Assembly: GCF_000518545.1 (NCBI RefSeq)
Contig: NZ_JADU01000008.1
Coordinates: 1 to 64,000, forward strand
Reading direction: 5' to 3'
Source: Hallella seregens ATCC 51272
GTDB lineage: Bacteria; Bacteroidota; Bacteroidia; Bacteroidales; Bacteroidaceae
Length of the DNA: 64,000 bases
Numbering within the stretch: position 1 is the first letter of the stretch; each line of letters begins with the position of its first letter. A program made the position numbers and the translations under genes. Below are positions 17,709 through 26,157 of the stretch, piece by piece. A model generated the notes under the pieces. It ran no database searches, was not told where the DNA came from, and was given only the letters and a program-made list of their open reading frames with translations.

Positions 17709-18899
17709 ATGCTAATATATATTGTAGCACTTGCTGCCATCATGTATATCATGCAGACCACTTCTCCCCTGCGTCAGCAGGAACACCTATGGCCGCTTGC
17801 CTTGTGGGTGTTTGCCATCACTTTGATATGCGGCTTGGGAGACATGCTTGGTGGATACGACCGATATATCTATGCCGAGATATTCGATGGTACGGCAGAC
17901 GACCGCGCAAGGGGAATCCCCTTGTTCTCTACAGCTGCATTTATCTATGCAGAAAAGGAGCAGGGGTATGCCTTGTACAACTATCTGCTGACCTACGTCA
18001 CTTCCAACCGCTATATCTTCATTCTCGTCACTACACTGGTGGTCTATCTGTTTCTGTTCCGGCATATCACAAGATACAGCCGTTATCCCATCATGGCTTT
18101 CTTCTTGCTGTTCTGCATCTATTACTTTTTCACTTTCACCTATCTCCGCCAGGTGCTGGCTCTGTGTATAGCATGGTTTGCTATTCCCTATGCGATACAA
18201 AGACGGCCCATCCCCTTTTTTGCCATCATTATACTCGCCATGTTGTTCCATAACAGTGCCTTGCTGTTCTCGGGTATATATTTCATAGCAAGCCATCGTT
18301 TTAGCAGAAAGCAGATATTAACCGTTATCATTTGGTCGTTAATCTTAGGCCTAACACCGCTTTCTACTTTCCTTTTTTCTACTATTGGAGGTGCGGTGAA
18401 TGAGGAAAAAGCCAATTTGTCGGCAAGTGGGGCAAACACAACGCGTTACGCCTACATCATAGAAGCAGCCTTCTTTCTATATTTCATTTTGAAACGTTAT
18501 GATACGATTGGTAGGAACTGGCTTTCGCTCTGTATGATGAACATCGCTTTGGCCTTTGTTTTCATTCTTTGCTTCTTCGTCCGGTTCTTGGACGGAGGAC
18601 GGATGAGCTGGTATTTTCTTATAGGTGTCGTATGCACCATGGCCGAGATTATGGCCAAGGACAAAAGGAAAGGATATATAAGAAAGTCGATTACATTTGT
18701 AGCCATCTTGCTCTATTTGCGAGTGCTCTGGGGATGGGGCATACAGCTGTGGCCTTACAAAACTTTCCTGACCAACGGAGTACGAACAGGAGATGCCATT
18801 TGGGAACGATACGAATATGATCATCACTATGACGACGACAAACTGTACCGTCCGGTTTTTGGACCCATGAAGAAAGACAAACTCATAGACAAATATTAA
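17709..18899 (+). CDS. EpsG/Wzy-type repeat-unit polymerase
   Basis: 396-residue polytopic membrane protein with about ten to eleven hydrophobic segments and the EpsG-family marks: LICGLGDMLGGYDRYIYAEIF, then EQGYALYNYLLTYVTSN, and FTYLRQVLALCIAWFAI, a periplasmic-loop arginine motif. It would polymerise lipid-linked repeat units in the periplasm, working with the Wzx-type flippase encoded at 5,763. Only one polymerase is present, as expected for a single glycan. Confidence 0.87.
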   Translation: MLIYIVALAAIMYIMQTTSPLRQQEHLWPLALWVFAITLICGLGDMLGGYDRYIYAEIFDGTADDRARGIPLFSTAAFIYAEKEQGYALYNYLLTYVTSNRYIFILVTTLVVYLFLFRHITRYSRYPIMAFFLLFCIYYFFTFTYLRQVLALCIAWFAIPYAIQRRPIPFFAIIILAMLFHNSALLFSGIYFIASHRFSRKQILTVIIWSLILGLTPLSTFLFSTIGGAVNEEKANLSASGANTTRYAYIIEAAFFLYFILKRYDTIGRNWLSLCMMNIALAFVFILCFFVRFLDGGRMSWYFLIGVVCTMAEIMAKDKRKGYIRKSITFVAILLYLRVLWGWGIQLWPYKTFLTNGVRTGDAIWERYEYDHHYDDDKLYRPVFGPMKKDKLIDKY

Positions 18900-18923
18900 T
18901 ACTCTGATCGTTTTCCTGCAAAT

Positions 18924-19820
18924 ATGATGCTGTCTATACTTACCCCAACCTATAACCGAAGCACTTGTCTGCCACAAATCTTTAAGACTTTGTGCCAACA
19001 AACAGTCACGGTCTTTGAATGGATCATCATAGACGACGGTAGCGATGATGATACAGAAGCTATAGTTGCTGCGTGGACAAAAGCATCTGCAGTGTCTTTT
19101 CCCATTCGTTATAGGAAAAAAAAGAATGGAGGGAAGCATACGGCTGTAAATCTTGGAGTGCAGATGGCACATGGCGAACTTGTGCTGATACTCGACTCTG
19201 ACGACGAGTTGCCTGCGAATGCCATGGAGAAGATAACAAGAAGATGGTTGGAAAGCGGGGTGCCAGCTGCAGACGCTACATGCGGCGGCCTTGCTTTCTG
19301 CATGGCCCATCGAAACGGTCATCGTATAACCACAATTGGCAGAGGACAGACACAACAGCCTATCAAGGCAGACGAGATAGCCCTGCGATACCAGTATGGT
19401 GTTCGCGGAGATATATGCGAGGTGTTCCGCACAGACGTGCTGCGTGAGTTTCCTTTCCCAGAACAGCCTGGCGAGCGGTTCTGCCCGGAGCAGTTGGTAT
19501 GGTTCAGAATAGCCCAGAAGTACAAACTGTACTTTTATGAAGAAGTGGTTTACTGCCGGGACTATCTGGAAAGCGGACTAACGGCCAACATCGTCCGGAT
19601 TCGCATGCACAGCCCCGTCGCTTCCTGCATGACCTACGCCGAGATGCTTGGCTATACCCTTCCCTTTGCACAAAAAGTGAAAGCAGCAGTTAACTATTTC
19701 AGATTTCGGCATTGTATGCAAATCAGAAATGAGCACAACAGCATGGTGCCCCGTATAAGCTGGCCTTGGTTAGTGTTTTGGCCCATCGGTCTGGCCATGC
19801 ACTACAGGGACAAACTTTGA
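18924..19820 (+). CDS. GT2 glycosyltransferase
   Basis: 298 residues: LSILTPTYNRSTCLPQIFKT, WIIIDDGSDDDTEAI, NGGKHTAVNLGVQMAHGELV and LILDSDDELPANAM. This NGGKHTA variant is common in Bacteroidetes capsule GT2 proteins. Start 18924 (ATGATG; 18927 equally possible). Confidence 0.88.
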   Translation: MMLSILTPTYNRSTCLPQIFKTLCQQTVTVFEWIIIDDGSDDDTEAIVAAWTKASAVSFPIRYRKKKNGGKHTAVNLGVQMAHGELVLILDSDDELPANAMEKITRRWLESGVPAADATCGGLAFCMAHRNGHRITTIGRGQTQQPIKADEIALRYQYGVRGDICEVFRTDVLREFPFPEQPGERFCPEQLVWFRIAQKYKLYFYEEVVYCRDYLESGLTANIVRIRMHSPVASCMTYAEMLGYTLPFAQKVKAAVNYFRFRHCMQIRNEHNSMVPRISWPWLVFWPIGLAMHYRDKL

Positions 19821-19865
19821 ATCAGCAGCATTGCCAATGTGGGGAAAACAGAAACATAGCCACAA

Positions 19866-20966
19866 ATGAAAATACTTCAAGTCATTACCTCTCTCCGCAT
19901 GGGAGGGGCCGAGCATATCGTGGTGGAACTGGCCAACGGCTTGGTGGCGCGAGGCCATCAGGTGGACATTGCTGTATTCGATGGCATAGAGACGCCTTTC
20001 TACAAGGAGCTGGAACCCAGCGTTAGGGTGTATCGGATGGGGAGTGGCACGTACAATCCTTTATACATTTTCAAGCTGGTGCGACTCATGCGCCACTACG
20101 ATCTCGTGCATACCCACAATTCCTCGCCACAGCTTTTCACTGCCATTGCCAGAGTGTTATGCTCTGTGGAGCTAGTCTCCACAGAGCATACCACTTCCAA
20201 CCGCAAACGCGGTTGGAAGTGGTATGCTCCCATCGAGAGCTGGATGTATGGGCAGTACGACCATGTGGTCTGCATCAGTGAAATTGCCGAAAAGAAGCTC
20301 CGCGAGTATATGGGGGGGGCATGGCTCGACAAGCACTCAAAGAAATACACCCGCATCTCCACCATTAACAACGGCGTGGACGTAGAGGCCATCCACCGTG
20401 CCGAGCCTGACCATTCGCTTCTCGAAGCCAAAGGCGATCGAAAAGCCGTGCTGATGGTGGCCGGTTTCCGCGAAGCCAAAGACCAGGACACCATCGTCCG
20501 TGCCATGTCGCTATTGGACAAGGAGTGTTTCGAGGTATGGTTTGCCGGCATCGGCACACGCATGGAGACTGTGAAGACACTGGCCAAGCAACTGGGCGTA
20601 GCCGACAATGTACGGTTTCTCGGACTGCGCACCGACATCCCACAGGTGCTGCAAGCGGCCGATATAGTGGTCATGTCCTCTCATTGGGAGGGGCTGAGCC
20701 TGAGCAATATCGAAGGAATGAGTGCGGGAAAGCCATTTGTGGCATCGGATGTGAACGGACTGCGGGAGGTGACCAAGGGGTACGGCGTGTTGTTTGAGCA
20801 TGAGAATGATAAAGAATTAGCCTCAACTATCAACAGACTGGCTGAAGACGCCTCATACTATCAACAGATTGCCGGCGGCTGCTATGAACGGGCTTGCCAG
20901 TATGACGTTAGCAAGATGGTGGAGGCATACGAGAATGTGTATTTAAAAACTCAACTGCATGTATAG
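19866..20966 (+). CDS. GT4 glycosyltransferase
   Basis: 366-residue GT-B transferase: ILQVITSLRMGGAEHIVVEL, HTHNSSPQLF, TEHTTSNRKRGWKWY, ISTINNGVD, LMVAGFREAKDQDTIVRAM and the donor motif SLSNIEGMSAGKPFVASDV. The glutamates of the EX7E motif fall there. The stretch coding RVLCSVELVSTEHTTSNRKR contains two adjoining perfect inverted repeats (20159-20229) that do not disturb the family alignment. It overlaps the next gene by eight bases. Confidence 0.88.
   Translation: MKILQVITSLRMGGAEHIVVELANGLVARGHQVDIAVFDGIETPFYKELEPSVRVYRMGSGTYNPLYIFKLVRLMRHYDLVHTHNSSPQLFTAIARVLCSVELVSTEHTTSNRKRGWKWYAPIESWMYGQYDHVVCISEIAEKKLREYMGGAWLDKHSKKYTRISTINNGVDVEAIHRAEPDHSLLEAKGDRKAVLMVAGFREAKDQDTIVRAMSLLDKECFEVWFAGIGTRMETVKTLAKQLGVADNVRFLGLRTDIPQVLQAADIVVMSSHWEGLSLSNIEGMSAGKPFVASDVNGLREVTKGYGVLFEHENDKELASTINRLAEDASYYQQIAGGCYERACQYDVSKMVEAYENVYLKTQLHV
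20159..20229. repeat. Two overlapping perfect inverted repeats inside a GT4 gene
   Basis: Stem 1: ATGCTCTGTGGAG (20159-20171) pairs with 20177-20189 across a 5-base loop (13 bp). Stem 2: 20184-20204 pairs with 20209-20229 across the loop AAAC (21 bp, no mismatch). The right arm of stem 1 and the left arm of stem 2 share 20184-20189, so in RNA the two hairpins cannot both form completely. The sequence is fully coding. No U-run follows, so it is not a normal terminator. Confidence 0.85.
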
Positions 20967-21567
20967 ACATTTCTTCAAACGTATACTGGATTTCTGTATC
21001 TCAATGGTAGGCATCATACTTCTCTCCCCTCTGTTGCTAGTCATTACAGTGTGGCTGCACTTTGCCAACAAAGGTGCCGGCGCGTTCTTCTTCCAAGAGC
21101 GGCCCGGACTGCACGGGCGGATATTCCATGTTATCAAATTCAAAACCATGACCGACGAACGTAATGCCAATGGAGAGCTGCTACCCGACGGGCAACGGCT
21201 TACGCGGGCAGGGCGCTTCGTACGATCAACCTCGATGGACGAGCTGCCTCAGCTTATCAATGTACTCAAGGGAGACATGGCGCTAATAGGCCCGCGACCT
21301 CTACTGCCACAATATCTTTCTCTCTATTCCAAAGAGCAGGATCGTCGTCATGAGGTGAGGCCGGGCATCACGGGATGGGCACAGTGCCACGGACGCAACA
21401 CTATAAGCTGGACAGACAAATTCTGCTACGATGTGTGGTATGTGGACCATCTCTCGTTGGCTGTAGACCTTACCGTATTATGGCTTACCATTAAGACCGT
21501 GGTGAAACGTGAGGGCATCAGTTCCAAAACGTCGGCCACCATGGAGGCTTTCAACGGCAACAATTAG
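20959..21567 (+). CDS. Initiating sugar phosphotransferase (PglC/WcaJ family)
   Basis: 202-residue bacterial sugar transferase: one N-terminal hydrophobic reentrant helix (FCISMVGIILLSPLLLVITV), then FFFQERPGLHGRIFHVIKFK, the catalytic Asp-Glu pair in STSMDELPQLINVLKGDMAL, GPRPLLPQYL and RPGITGWAQCHGRN. It would transfer a sugar-1-phosphate to undecaprenyl phosphate and start repeat-unit assembly. The short PglC-like form rather than the long WcaJ form suggests a diNAcBac-like or acetamido sugar. That fits the PglD-like gene after it and the DegT aminotransferase at the end of the locus. Confidence 0.92.
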   Translation: MYRHFFKRILDFCISMVGIILLSPLLLVITVWLHFANKGAGAFFFQERPGLHGRIFHVIKFKTMTDERNANGELLPDGQRLTRAGRFVRSTSMDELPQLINVLKGDMALIGPRPLLPQYLSLYSKEQDRRHEVRPGITGWAQCHGRNTISWTDKFCYDVWYVDHLSLAVDLTVLWLTIKTVVKREGISSKTSATMEAFNGNN

Positions 21568-21621
21568 CCCTTGTTTGACAGGAAAAAGAAACCTTTATAG
21601 AAAACAAACAGATTATTAATC

Positions 21622-22266
21622 ATGATAAAAGACATAGCAATATTTGGCGCAGGGGGGCTCGGCCGTGAAGTGGGCTGTCTTATCCGTCTCATCAATGAGC
21701 AGAGCCTACAATGGAATCTCGTTGGATATTTTGATGACGAGAAACCCAAAGGATACCTCAATGAATATGGAGAAGTACTTGGAGGAATGGAAGAACTGAA
21801 CAATTACGACCGGCCTTTGGCTGTAGCTATTGCCATTGGTAATCCAAAAGCAGTTTTCACTCTCCGTTCTAAAATAAACAACAATAACATTTACTACCCC
21901 AACCTAATAGCACCAGATACTGTCTTTTTGGATAAATCCAACCTTTCATTTGGCACAGGCAATATCATCGCCGTGGGCTGTTCGTTCTCATGTGCCGTTA
22001 AGATAGGCAATTTCAATATTTTCAACGGTCATATTAATGTAGGACATGATACCCAAATAGGCGATTTCAATGCTTTTATGCCTGCTGTCAAAATATCGGG
22101 CGAAGTAACTATCGGCGAATGCAATTTCTTCGGTGTCAATTCCGTTGTACTACAAAAGATAGAGATTGGAACCAACACCATAGTCGGTGCAGGCAGCATT
22201 GTAATCAGAAACACAAAGGACAACAGAACTTATATAGGTATTCCAGCAAAAACAATTAAATATTAA
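21622..22266 (+). CDS. PglD/NeuD-like sugar O- or N-acyltransferase
   Basis: 214 residues with an N-terminal nucleotide-sugar-binding part (IAIFGAGGLGREVGCLIRLI) and a C-terminal left-handed beta-helix (IGNFNIFNGHINVGHDTQIG, histidine in VGHD as the usual base; IGTNTIVGAGSIVIR; YIGIPAKTIKY). It belongs to the family that acetylates UDP-4-amino-sugars (PglD) or sialic acid precursors (NeuD). With the PglC-like transferase and the DegT aminotransferase at 32,054 it suggests a diacetamido-type sugar. It directly precedes the acyl carrier protein by four bases and begins the drop in GC. Confidence 0.86.
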   Translation: MIKDIAIFGAGGLGREVGCLIRLINEQSLQWNLVGYFDDEKPKGYLNEYGEVLGGMEELNNYDRPLAVAIAIGNPKAVFTLRSKINNNNIYYPNLIAPDTVFLDKSNLSFGTGNIIAVGCSFSCAVKIGNFNIFNGHINVGHDTQIGDFNAFMPAVKISGEVTIGECNFFGVNSVVLQKIEIGTNTIVGAGSIVIRNTKDNRTYIGIPAKTIKY

Positions 22267-22270
22267 AAAT

Positions 22271-22501
22271 ATGAAAATCAACGACTTTATTAAGAATCTG
22301 GCAGAACAATTCGATGACACAGATACATTAGAGCTGACCCCTATTACCAAATTTAAGGAATTGGAAGAGTGGTCGTCCTTGGTGGCCCTATCCATCATTG
22401 CGATGGTTGATGACGAGTACGAGGTGAGCATCAAGGGTGACGATATTCGTAATAGCGAGACAGTAGAAGACCTATTTAATGTCGTAAGTGCAAGAGTGTA
22501 A
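22271..22501 (+). CDS. Acyl carrier protein (first of two in the cassette)
   Basis: 76 residues, strongly acidic, with the phosphopantetheine site EEWSSLVAL (Ser36 before Leu37 in place of the classical DSL). It has the typical four-helix pattern: INDFIKNLAEQF, SLVALSIIAMVDDEYEVSI, DIRNSETVEDLFNVVSA. It would carry the growing or starter acyl group for the KAS III encoded directly downstream; the last base of its stop is the first base of that gene. It is distinct from the housekeeping AcpP because of the WSSL site and its location. Confidence 0.9.
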   Translation: MKINDFIKNLAEQFDDTDTLELTPITKFKELEEWSSLVALSIIAMVDDEYEVSIKGDDIRNSETVEDLFNVVSARV

Positions 22502-23556
22502 TGGCTTTTCTGTCAATTTCTCATGTTGCCATCAGAGGTGTTGTTTCGTGTGTACCCTCAAAGATCGACGAGAATCTTGATGCTCCTGTCTTTGCCAAAG
22601 GCGAGGCAGAACGGGTCATTGCACAGACAGGCATTGAGCGAAAACACGTAGTGGCTGACAACATGGTGGTCTCAGACTTGTTTTTGAAAGCTGCTGAACA
22701 GTTGCTTGCAGAATTACACTGGGAGAAAGACTCTGTAGATGTGCTGGGAGTTGTTTCATTATCGCCTGACTATTTGGAACCACCAACGGCATGTATTATG
22801 CAAGACCGGCTGAAACTCTCCGAGAGCTGTTTTACTATTGACATGAACCAAGGATGCCCAGGGTGGATTAATGGCTTAGCCACTCTCTCGTCATTACTCT
22901 CTCACGGTTCCATGCGTCGAGCTATTCTACTTAATGGTGATGCGTCAACTTTGCTTAATTCCCCATATGACAAGGAGTGCCGTCCCCTGTTTGGCGATGC
23001 AGGTGTTGCCACAGCCCTTGAGTTCGACAACAACGCCCCCGACATGCAGTTTGACCTTGGTACACGTGGCAAAGACTTCAAAGCCATATGGCGCAAAGCA
23101 GGTGGGTTGCGTGTTCCTATTACAGAGGACTCGCTCAAAATGAAGAACTACGGTGAGCACATCCTCCGACGCGACACTGACTGTGTCATGGATGGCATGA
23201 ATGTCTTTGCATTTGGAATTTCCGTCGCTCCAAAGAGTGTGAAACACTTATGTGAGCACTTCAATATAGATTTGACCAAGACAGATAAGTTTCTAATGCA
23301 CCAAGCCAATCTGTACATGAACAGCAAGATCAGAAAAAAATTAAAGATCCCAGAAGATAAAACACCTATGTGCCTTAAAGACTATGGCAATACCAGCAGT
23401 GCATCCATCCCACTCACAATGACCAGCCAATGTCATGAGGAGTATGCCTCGGGTAGACTCGACAATATAGCGTGTGCTTTCGGTGTTGGATTGGCTTGGG
23501 GCAGCGTTCACTTTGTGACCGATCATATCATTTGCCCAGAACCCATAATCTATTAA
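22501..23556 (+). CDS. 3-oxoacyl-ACP synthase III family protein (KAS III-like)
   Basis: 351-residue thiolase-fold condensing enzyme with a complete Cys-His-Asn triad: Cys119 in NQGCPGW, His267 in LMHQAN, Asn297 in GNTSSASIP. GDASTLL and FGDAGVA also match the family. It would make a C-C or C-O bond between an acyl-CoA/ACP starter and an ACP-bound unit. Housekeeping FabH proteins are about 320-335 residues, and this longer divergent form is typical of secondary pathways. It is flanked by two acyl carrier proteins and two SDR reductases. Confidence 0.9.
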   Translation: MAFLSISHVAIRGVVSCVPSKIDENLDAPVFAKGEAERVIAQTGIERKHVVADNMVVSDLFLKAAEQLLAELHWEKDSVDVLGVVSLSPDYLEPPTACIMQDRLKLSESCFTIDMNQGCPGWINGLATLSSLLSHGSMRRAILLNGDASTLLNSPYDKECRPLFGDAGVATALEFDNNAPDMQFDLGTRGKDFKAIWRKAGGLRVPITEDSLKMKNYGEHILRRDTDCVMDGMNVFAFGISVAPKSVKHLCEHFNIDLTKTDKFLMHQANLYMNSKIRKKLKIPEDKTPMCLKDYGNTSSASIPLTMTSQCHEEYASGRLDNIACAFGVGLAWGSVHFVTDHIICPEPIIY

Positions 23557-23559
23557 GAC

Positions 23560-24303
23560 ATGTATAACCCTTTCTCTCTTGTGGGCAAGACTATCCTTGT
23601 CACGGGTGCCTCTTCTGGCATTGGCAAGGCCACAGCCATTGAGTGTTCTCGTCTAGGTGCTCAGGTTATCCTGACGGGAAGGAATGAAGAACGGCTGAAC
23701 GAGACACTTTTGACTTTAGAAGGCTACGGGCACCATTTACAAGTTTGCGACCTTTACAATACAGAGGCTATAGCTTCCTTTGTGGACGGCCTGCCCGAGA
23801 TACAAGGGCTGGTGAGCAACGCTGGTATTTCTATGTTAACCCCCGTGAACTTTATTAAAGAGCAGGAACTGCAACAGATTGTTCAAGTTAACACAATAGC
23901 TCCAATCATCCTCCTACAACGCTTGCTGAAGAAGAAAAAATTGCGAAAAGGATCCTCGGTGGTTTTCACCAGTTCACTTGCAGGTATTGGATTTTCATCT
24001 ACAGGCAATGGCATGTATTCTGCCAGCAAGGGCGCCATCAGTGCATTTGTCAAGGCTGCAGCTATAGACCTTGGCCCCAAACAAATCCGAGTAAATGCCG
24101 TGTGCCCAGGCATGGTTAATACTAAATTGATAGAGACTCCGATGATACAGGAACAGATGGCATGGGATGTCAAGAACTATCCTCTCGGACGATATGGTGA
24201 TCCAAGGGATGTTGCCTTGGCCATTATCTATCTGCTGTCTGACGGTGCAACTTGGGTCACAGGCACTAATCTTATAGTAGACGGAGGACTGACAACAAAA
24301 TAA
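23560..24303 (+). CDS. SDR family oxidoreductase (FabG-like)
   Basis: 247-residue classical short-chain dehydrogenase: NADP-binding VTGASSGIGKATA, SNAGIS, catalytic Ser in TSSLAG, Tyr-Lys in YSASKGA and the C-terminal GTNLIVDGGLTTK. Likely reduces a 3-oxo group made by the upstream condensing enzyme. It is separated from both neighbours by only a few bases. Confidence 0.9.
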   Translation: MYNPFSLVGKTILVTGASSGIGKATAIECSRLGAQVILTGRNEERLNETLLTLEGYGHHLQVCDLYNTEAIASFVDGLPEIQGLVSNAGISMLTPVNFIKEQELQQIVQVNTIAPIILLQRLLKKKKLRKGSSVVFTSSLAGIGFSSTGNGMYSASKGAISAFVKAAAIDLGPKQIRVNAVCPGMVNTKLIETPMIQEQMAWDVKNYPLGRYGDPRDVALAIIYLLSDGATWVTGTNLIVDGGLTTK

Positions 24304-24324
24304 CATGTTATAATTAATACAAAG

Positions 24325-24564
24325 ATGACAAATCTAGAAAAGTACAACAAAGCGTTTACAGAAAGTCTTGAACTGACAGAGAACAAATTGACAGGACTAC
24401 AGTATCAAGGTGTCGAATTGTGGGATTCTGTGGGACACATGACGCTGATGGCTGCCATTGAGGATGCTTTCGACATCATGTTGGAGACAGATGACATTAT
24501 TGACTTCTCTTCCTACGAGAAAGGAAAAGAAATCCTAACTCAAAACTATGGCATCACATTTTGA
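24325..24564 (+). CDS. Acyl carrier protein (second of two in the cassette)
   Basis: 79 residues with the phosphopantetheine site ELWDSVGHM (Ser35) followed by LMAAIEDAFDIMLETDDIID, a normal ACP helix II-III pattern. The site is closer to the canonical DSL than that of the first ACP. Two different ACPs in one short cassette suggest that two acyl units are kept on separate carriers. Its last 17 bases overlap the next gene. Confidence 0.9.
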   Translation: MTNLEKYNKAFTESLELTENKLTGLQYQGVELWDSVGHMTLMAAIEDAFDIMLETDDIIDFSSYEKGKEILTQNYGITF

Positions 24565-25303
24565 CAATTTATATGGAAAGACGGTAATGATTACAGGCTG
24601 CCGCCGTGGCATTGGCAGGACAGCTATCGGATTGTTTGCTGCCCAAGGTTGCAACCTCATCTGCTGTATTCGACAGAAGGATGAGGCGTTTGCCAAGTTT
24701 GTGGAGCAACTATCCGCCCAGTACCACGTCAAGATGGAAGTGCTATGTTTTGACATTGCCGATGAGGAGGCTATTAAGGGTACTGTCAAGATGCTGATAA
24801 AGGAGAAACGGCGCGTGGATGTACTAGTCAACAATGCCGGTATCGCAACAGGAGGCATTCTACAGATGACATCTATGAAAGTGCTGAAAGAGGTTTTTCA
24901 AATCAACTTCTTCTCTATGGTATTGCTCACACAACTGGTCTCCAAACTCATGATCCGCCAGCACTGTGGATCCATTATTAATATGGGGTCTATTGCTGGA
25001 TTGGAGAATTTTGCTGGTTACACGGCCTACGGAAGTAGCAAAGCTGCTGTGATGGCCTTTACTCGAACCATAGCCAGAGAATTGGCACCTTATGGCATCC
25101 GTGTAAATGCCATAGCCCCAGGGCTGACTGACACAAGAATGGCAGACCAGATGGAGAAGAAAGCAGAGAAAGAAATAATTGCAAGATCAAATATGAACCG
25201 GCTTGGCAAAACGGAAGAAATTGTTAATATGATATTATTCTTGTCATCAGATAATGCTTCGTTCATCACAGGGCAAGTTTATCGCGTAGATGGAGGAATG
25301 TAA
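24548..25303 (+). CDS. SDR family oxidoreductase (FabG-like, second)
   Basis: 251 residues: ITGCRRGIGRTAIGLFAAQG (glycine-rich NADP loop with two arginines), VNNAGIATG, NMGSIAG, catalytic Tyr-Lys in YTAYGSSKAAV and the ending GQVYRVDGGM. It is only moderately like the first SDR, so the two probably act on different substrates or stereocentres. It starts 17 bases inside the second ACP gene. Confidence 0.9.
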   Translation: MASHFDNLYGKTVMITGCRRGIGRTAIGLFAAQGCNLICCIRQKDEAFAKFVEQLSAQYHVKMEVLCFDIADEEAIKGTVKMLIKEKRRVDVLVNNAGIATGGILQMTSMKVLKEVFQINFFSMVLLTQLVSKLMIRQHCGSIINMGSIAGLENFAGYTAYGSSKAAVMAFTRTIARELAPYGIRVNAIAPGLTDTRMADQMEKKAEKEIIARSNMNRLGKTEEIVNMILFLSSDNASFITGQVYRVDGGM

Positions 25304-25353
25304 AATATTAAACTTATAAATACACATCAATATAAAAGAAATACGACATATAG

Positions 25354-26157
25354 ATGGAAACAAAAGCTTTTGCAAAGCAGATAAGGCTCAAAGCACTGGA
25401 AATGGCATACAGCAGCGGAAAGAATGGATCCCATCTCGGCGGTGCTCTTTCGAGTGTGGAAATTTTTTCCGTTTTGTATGGTAAAACGTTGAAAGTAGAT
25501 GCTTTTAATCCATACGACGAAGGACGAGATAGGCTTGTCGTAAGTAAAGGACATAGTGTATTATCTTATTATTCTGCTCTATTTTATGCAGGTTTCTTGA
25601 CCCAGAATGATTTGGATGGCTTCGAGGTAGATGGTTGCCACCTGCATGGTCATGCTCTCCGAAATATAGAGAAAGGCATCGAATTTTCTGGAGGCAGTCT
25701 AAGTATGGGTATATCATTTGCTGTCGGTCAAGCATTGGCTTGCAAGAAAAAGAAACTGACCAATCGCGTGTTCACCATCGTAGGTGATGGCGAGTGCAAT
25801 GAGGGATTAGTATGGGAGGCAAGCATGTCTGCAGCCCACTATCAGCTAAATAATCTGACCGTTATCATAGATAAAAACCATTTACAGTATGACGGTTTGA
25901 CATCCAGTGTAATGGACAGCTGTTCATTAGCGGAAAAGTTTGCTGCTTTTGGCTTTGACACTTATGAGGTAGACGGACACAACACAACAGAATTAGAGAT
26001 AGCATTAGGCAGACAGCGAGACAAGCCACTGTGTGTCATTGCTAACACTATAAAAGGCAAAGGGGTATCTTTTATGGAGGGACAACGTGAATGGCACCAT
26101 CATACTCTTACAGAAGAACAATACATACAAGCTAGAAAGGAGGTTGAAGAAGCATGA
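25354..26157 (+). CDS. Transketolase, N-terminal (thiamine diphosphate-binding) subunit
   Basis: 267 residues that match only the N-terminal half of transketolase. GSHLGGALS and GHSVLSYYSALFYAGFL are present, and the ThDP-magnesium motif is GDGECNEGLVWEAS (144-157) with the Asn in IIDKNHLQ. The C-terminal half is the next gene (four-base overlap), so the pair forms a heteromeric transketolase like other split TK/DXS-type enzymes of secondary pathways. It would transfer a two-carbon ketol unit from a ketose phosphate to an aldehyde or carrier-bound acceptor. Confidence 0.92.
   Translation: METKAFAKQIRLKALEMAYSSGKNGSHLGGALSSVEIFSVLYGKTLKVDAFNPYDEGRDRLVVSKGHSVLSYYSALFYAGFLTQNDLDGFEVDGCHLHGHALRNIEKGIEFSGGSLSMGISFAVGQALACKKKKLTNRVFTIVGDGECNEGLVWEASMSAAHYQLNNLTVIIDKNHLQYDGLTSSVMDSCSLAEKFAAFGFDTYEVDGHNTTELEIALGRQRDKPLCVIANTIKGKGVSFMEGQREWHHHTLTEEQYIQARKEVEEA

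Noticed and set aside
20159..20229. Intrinsic terminator inside the GT4 gene
   Set aside because: No U-run follows either stem and the downstream genes of the locus overlap translationally, so termination here would silence the second half of the locus.
22501..25303. Housekeeping fatty-acid synthesis cluster (fabH, fabG, acpP)
   Set aside because: No fabD, fabF or plsX accompany it. The KAS III is divergent and there are two unusual ACPs plus a split transketolase, so a dedicated side pathway fits better.
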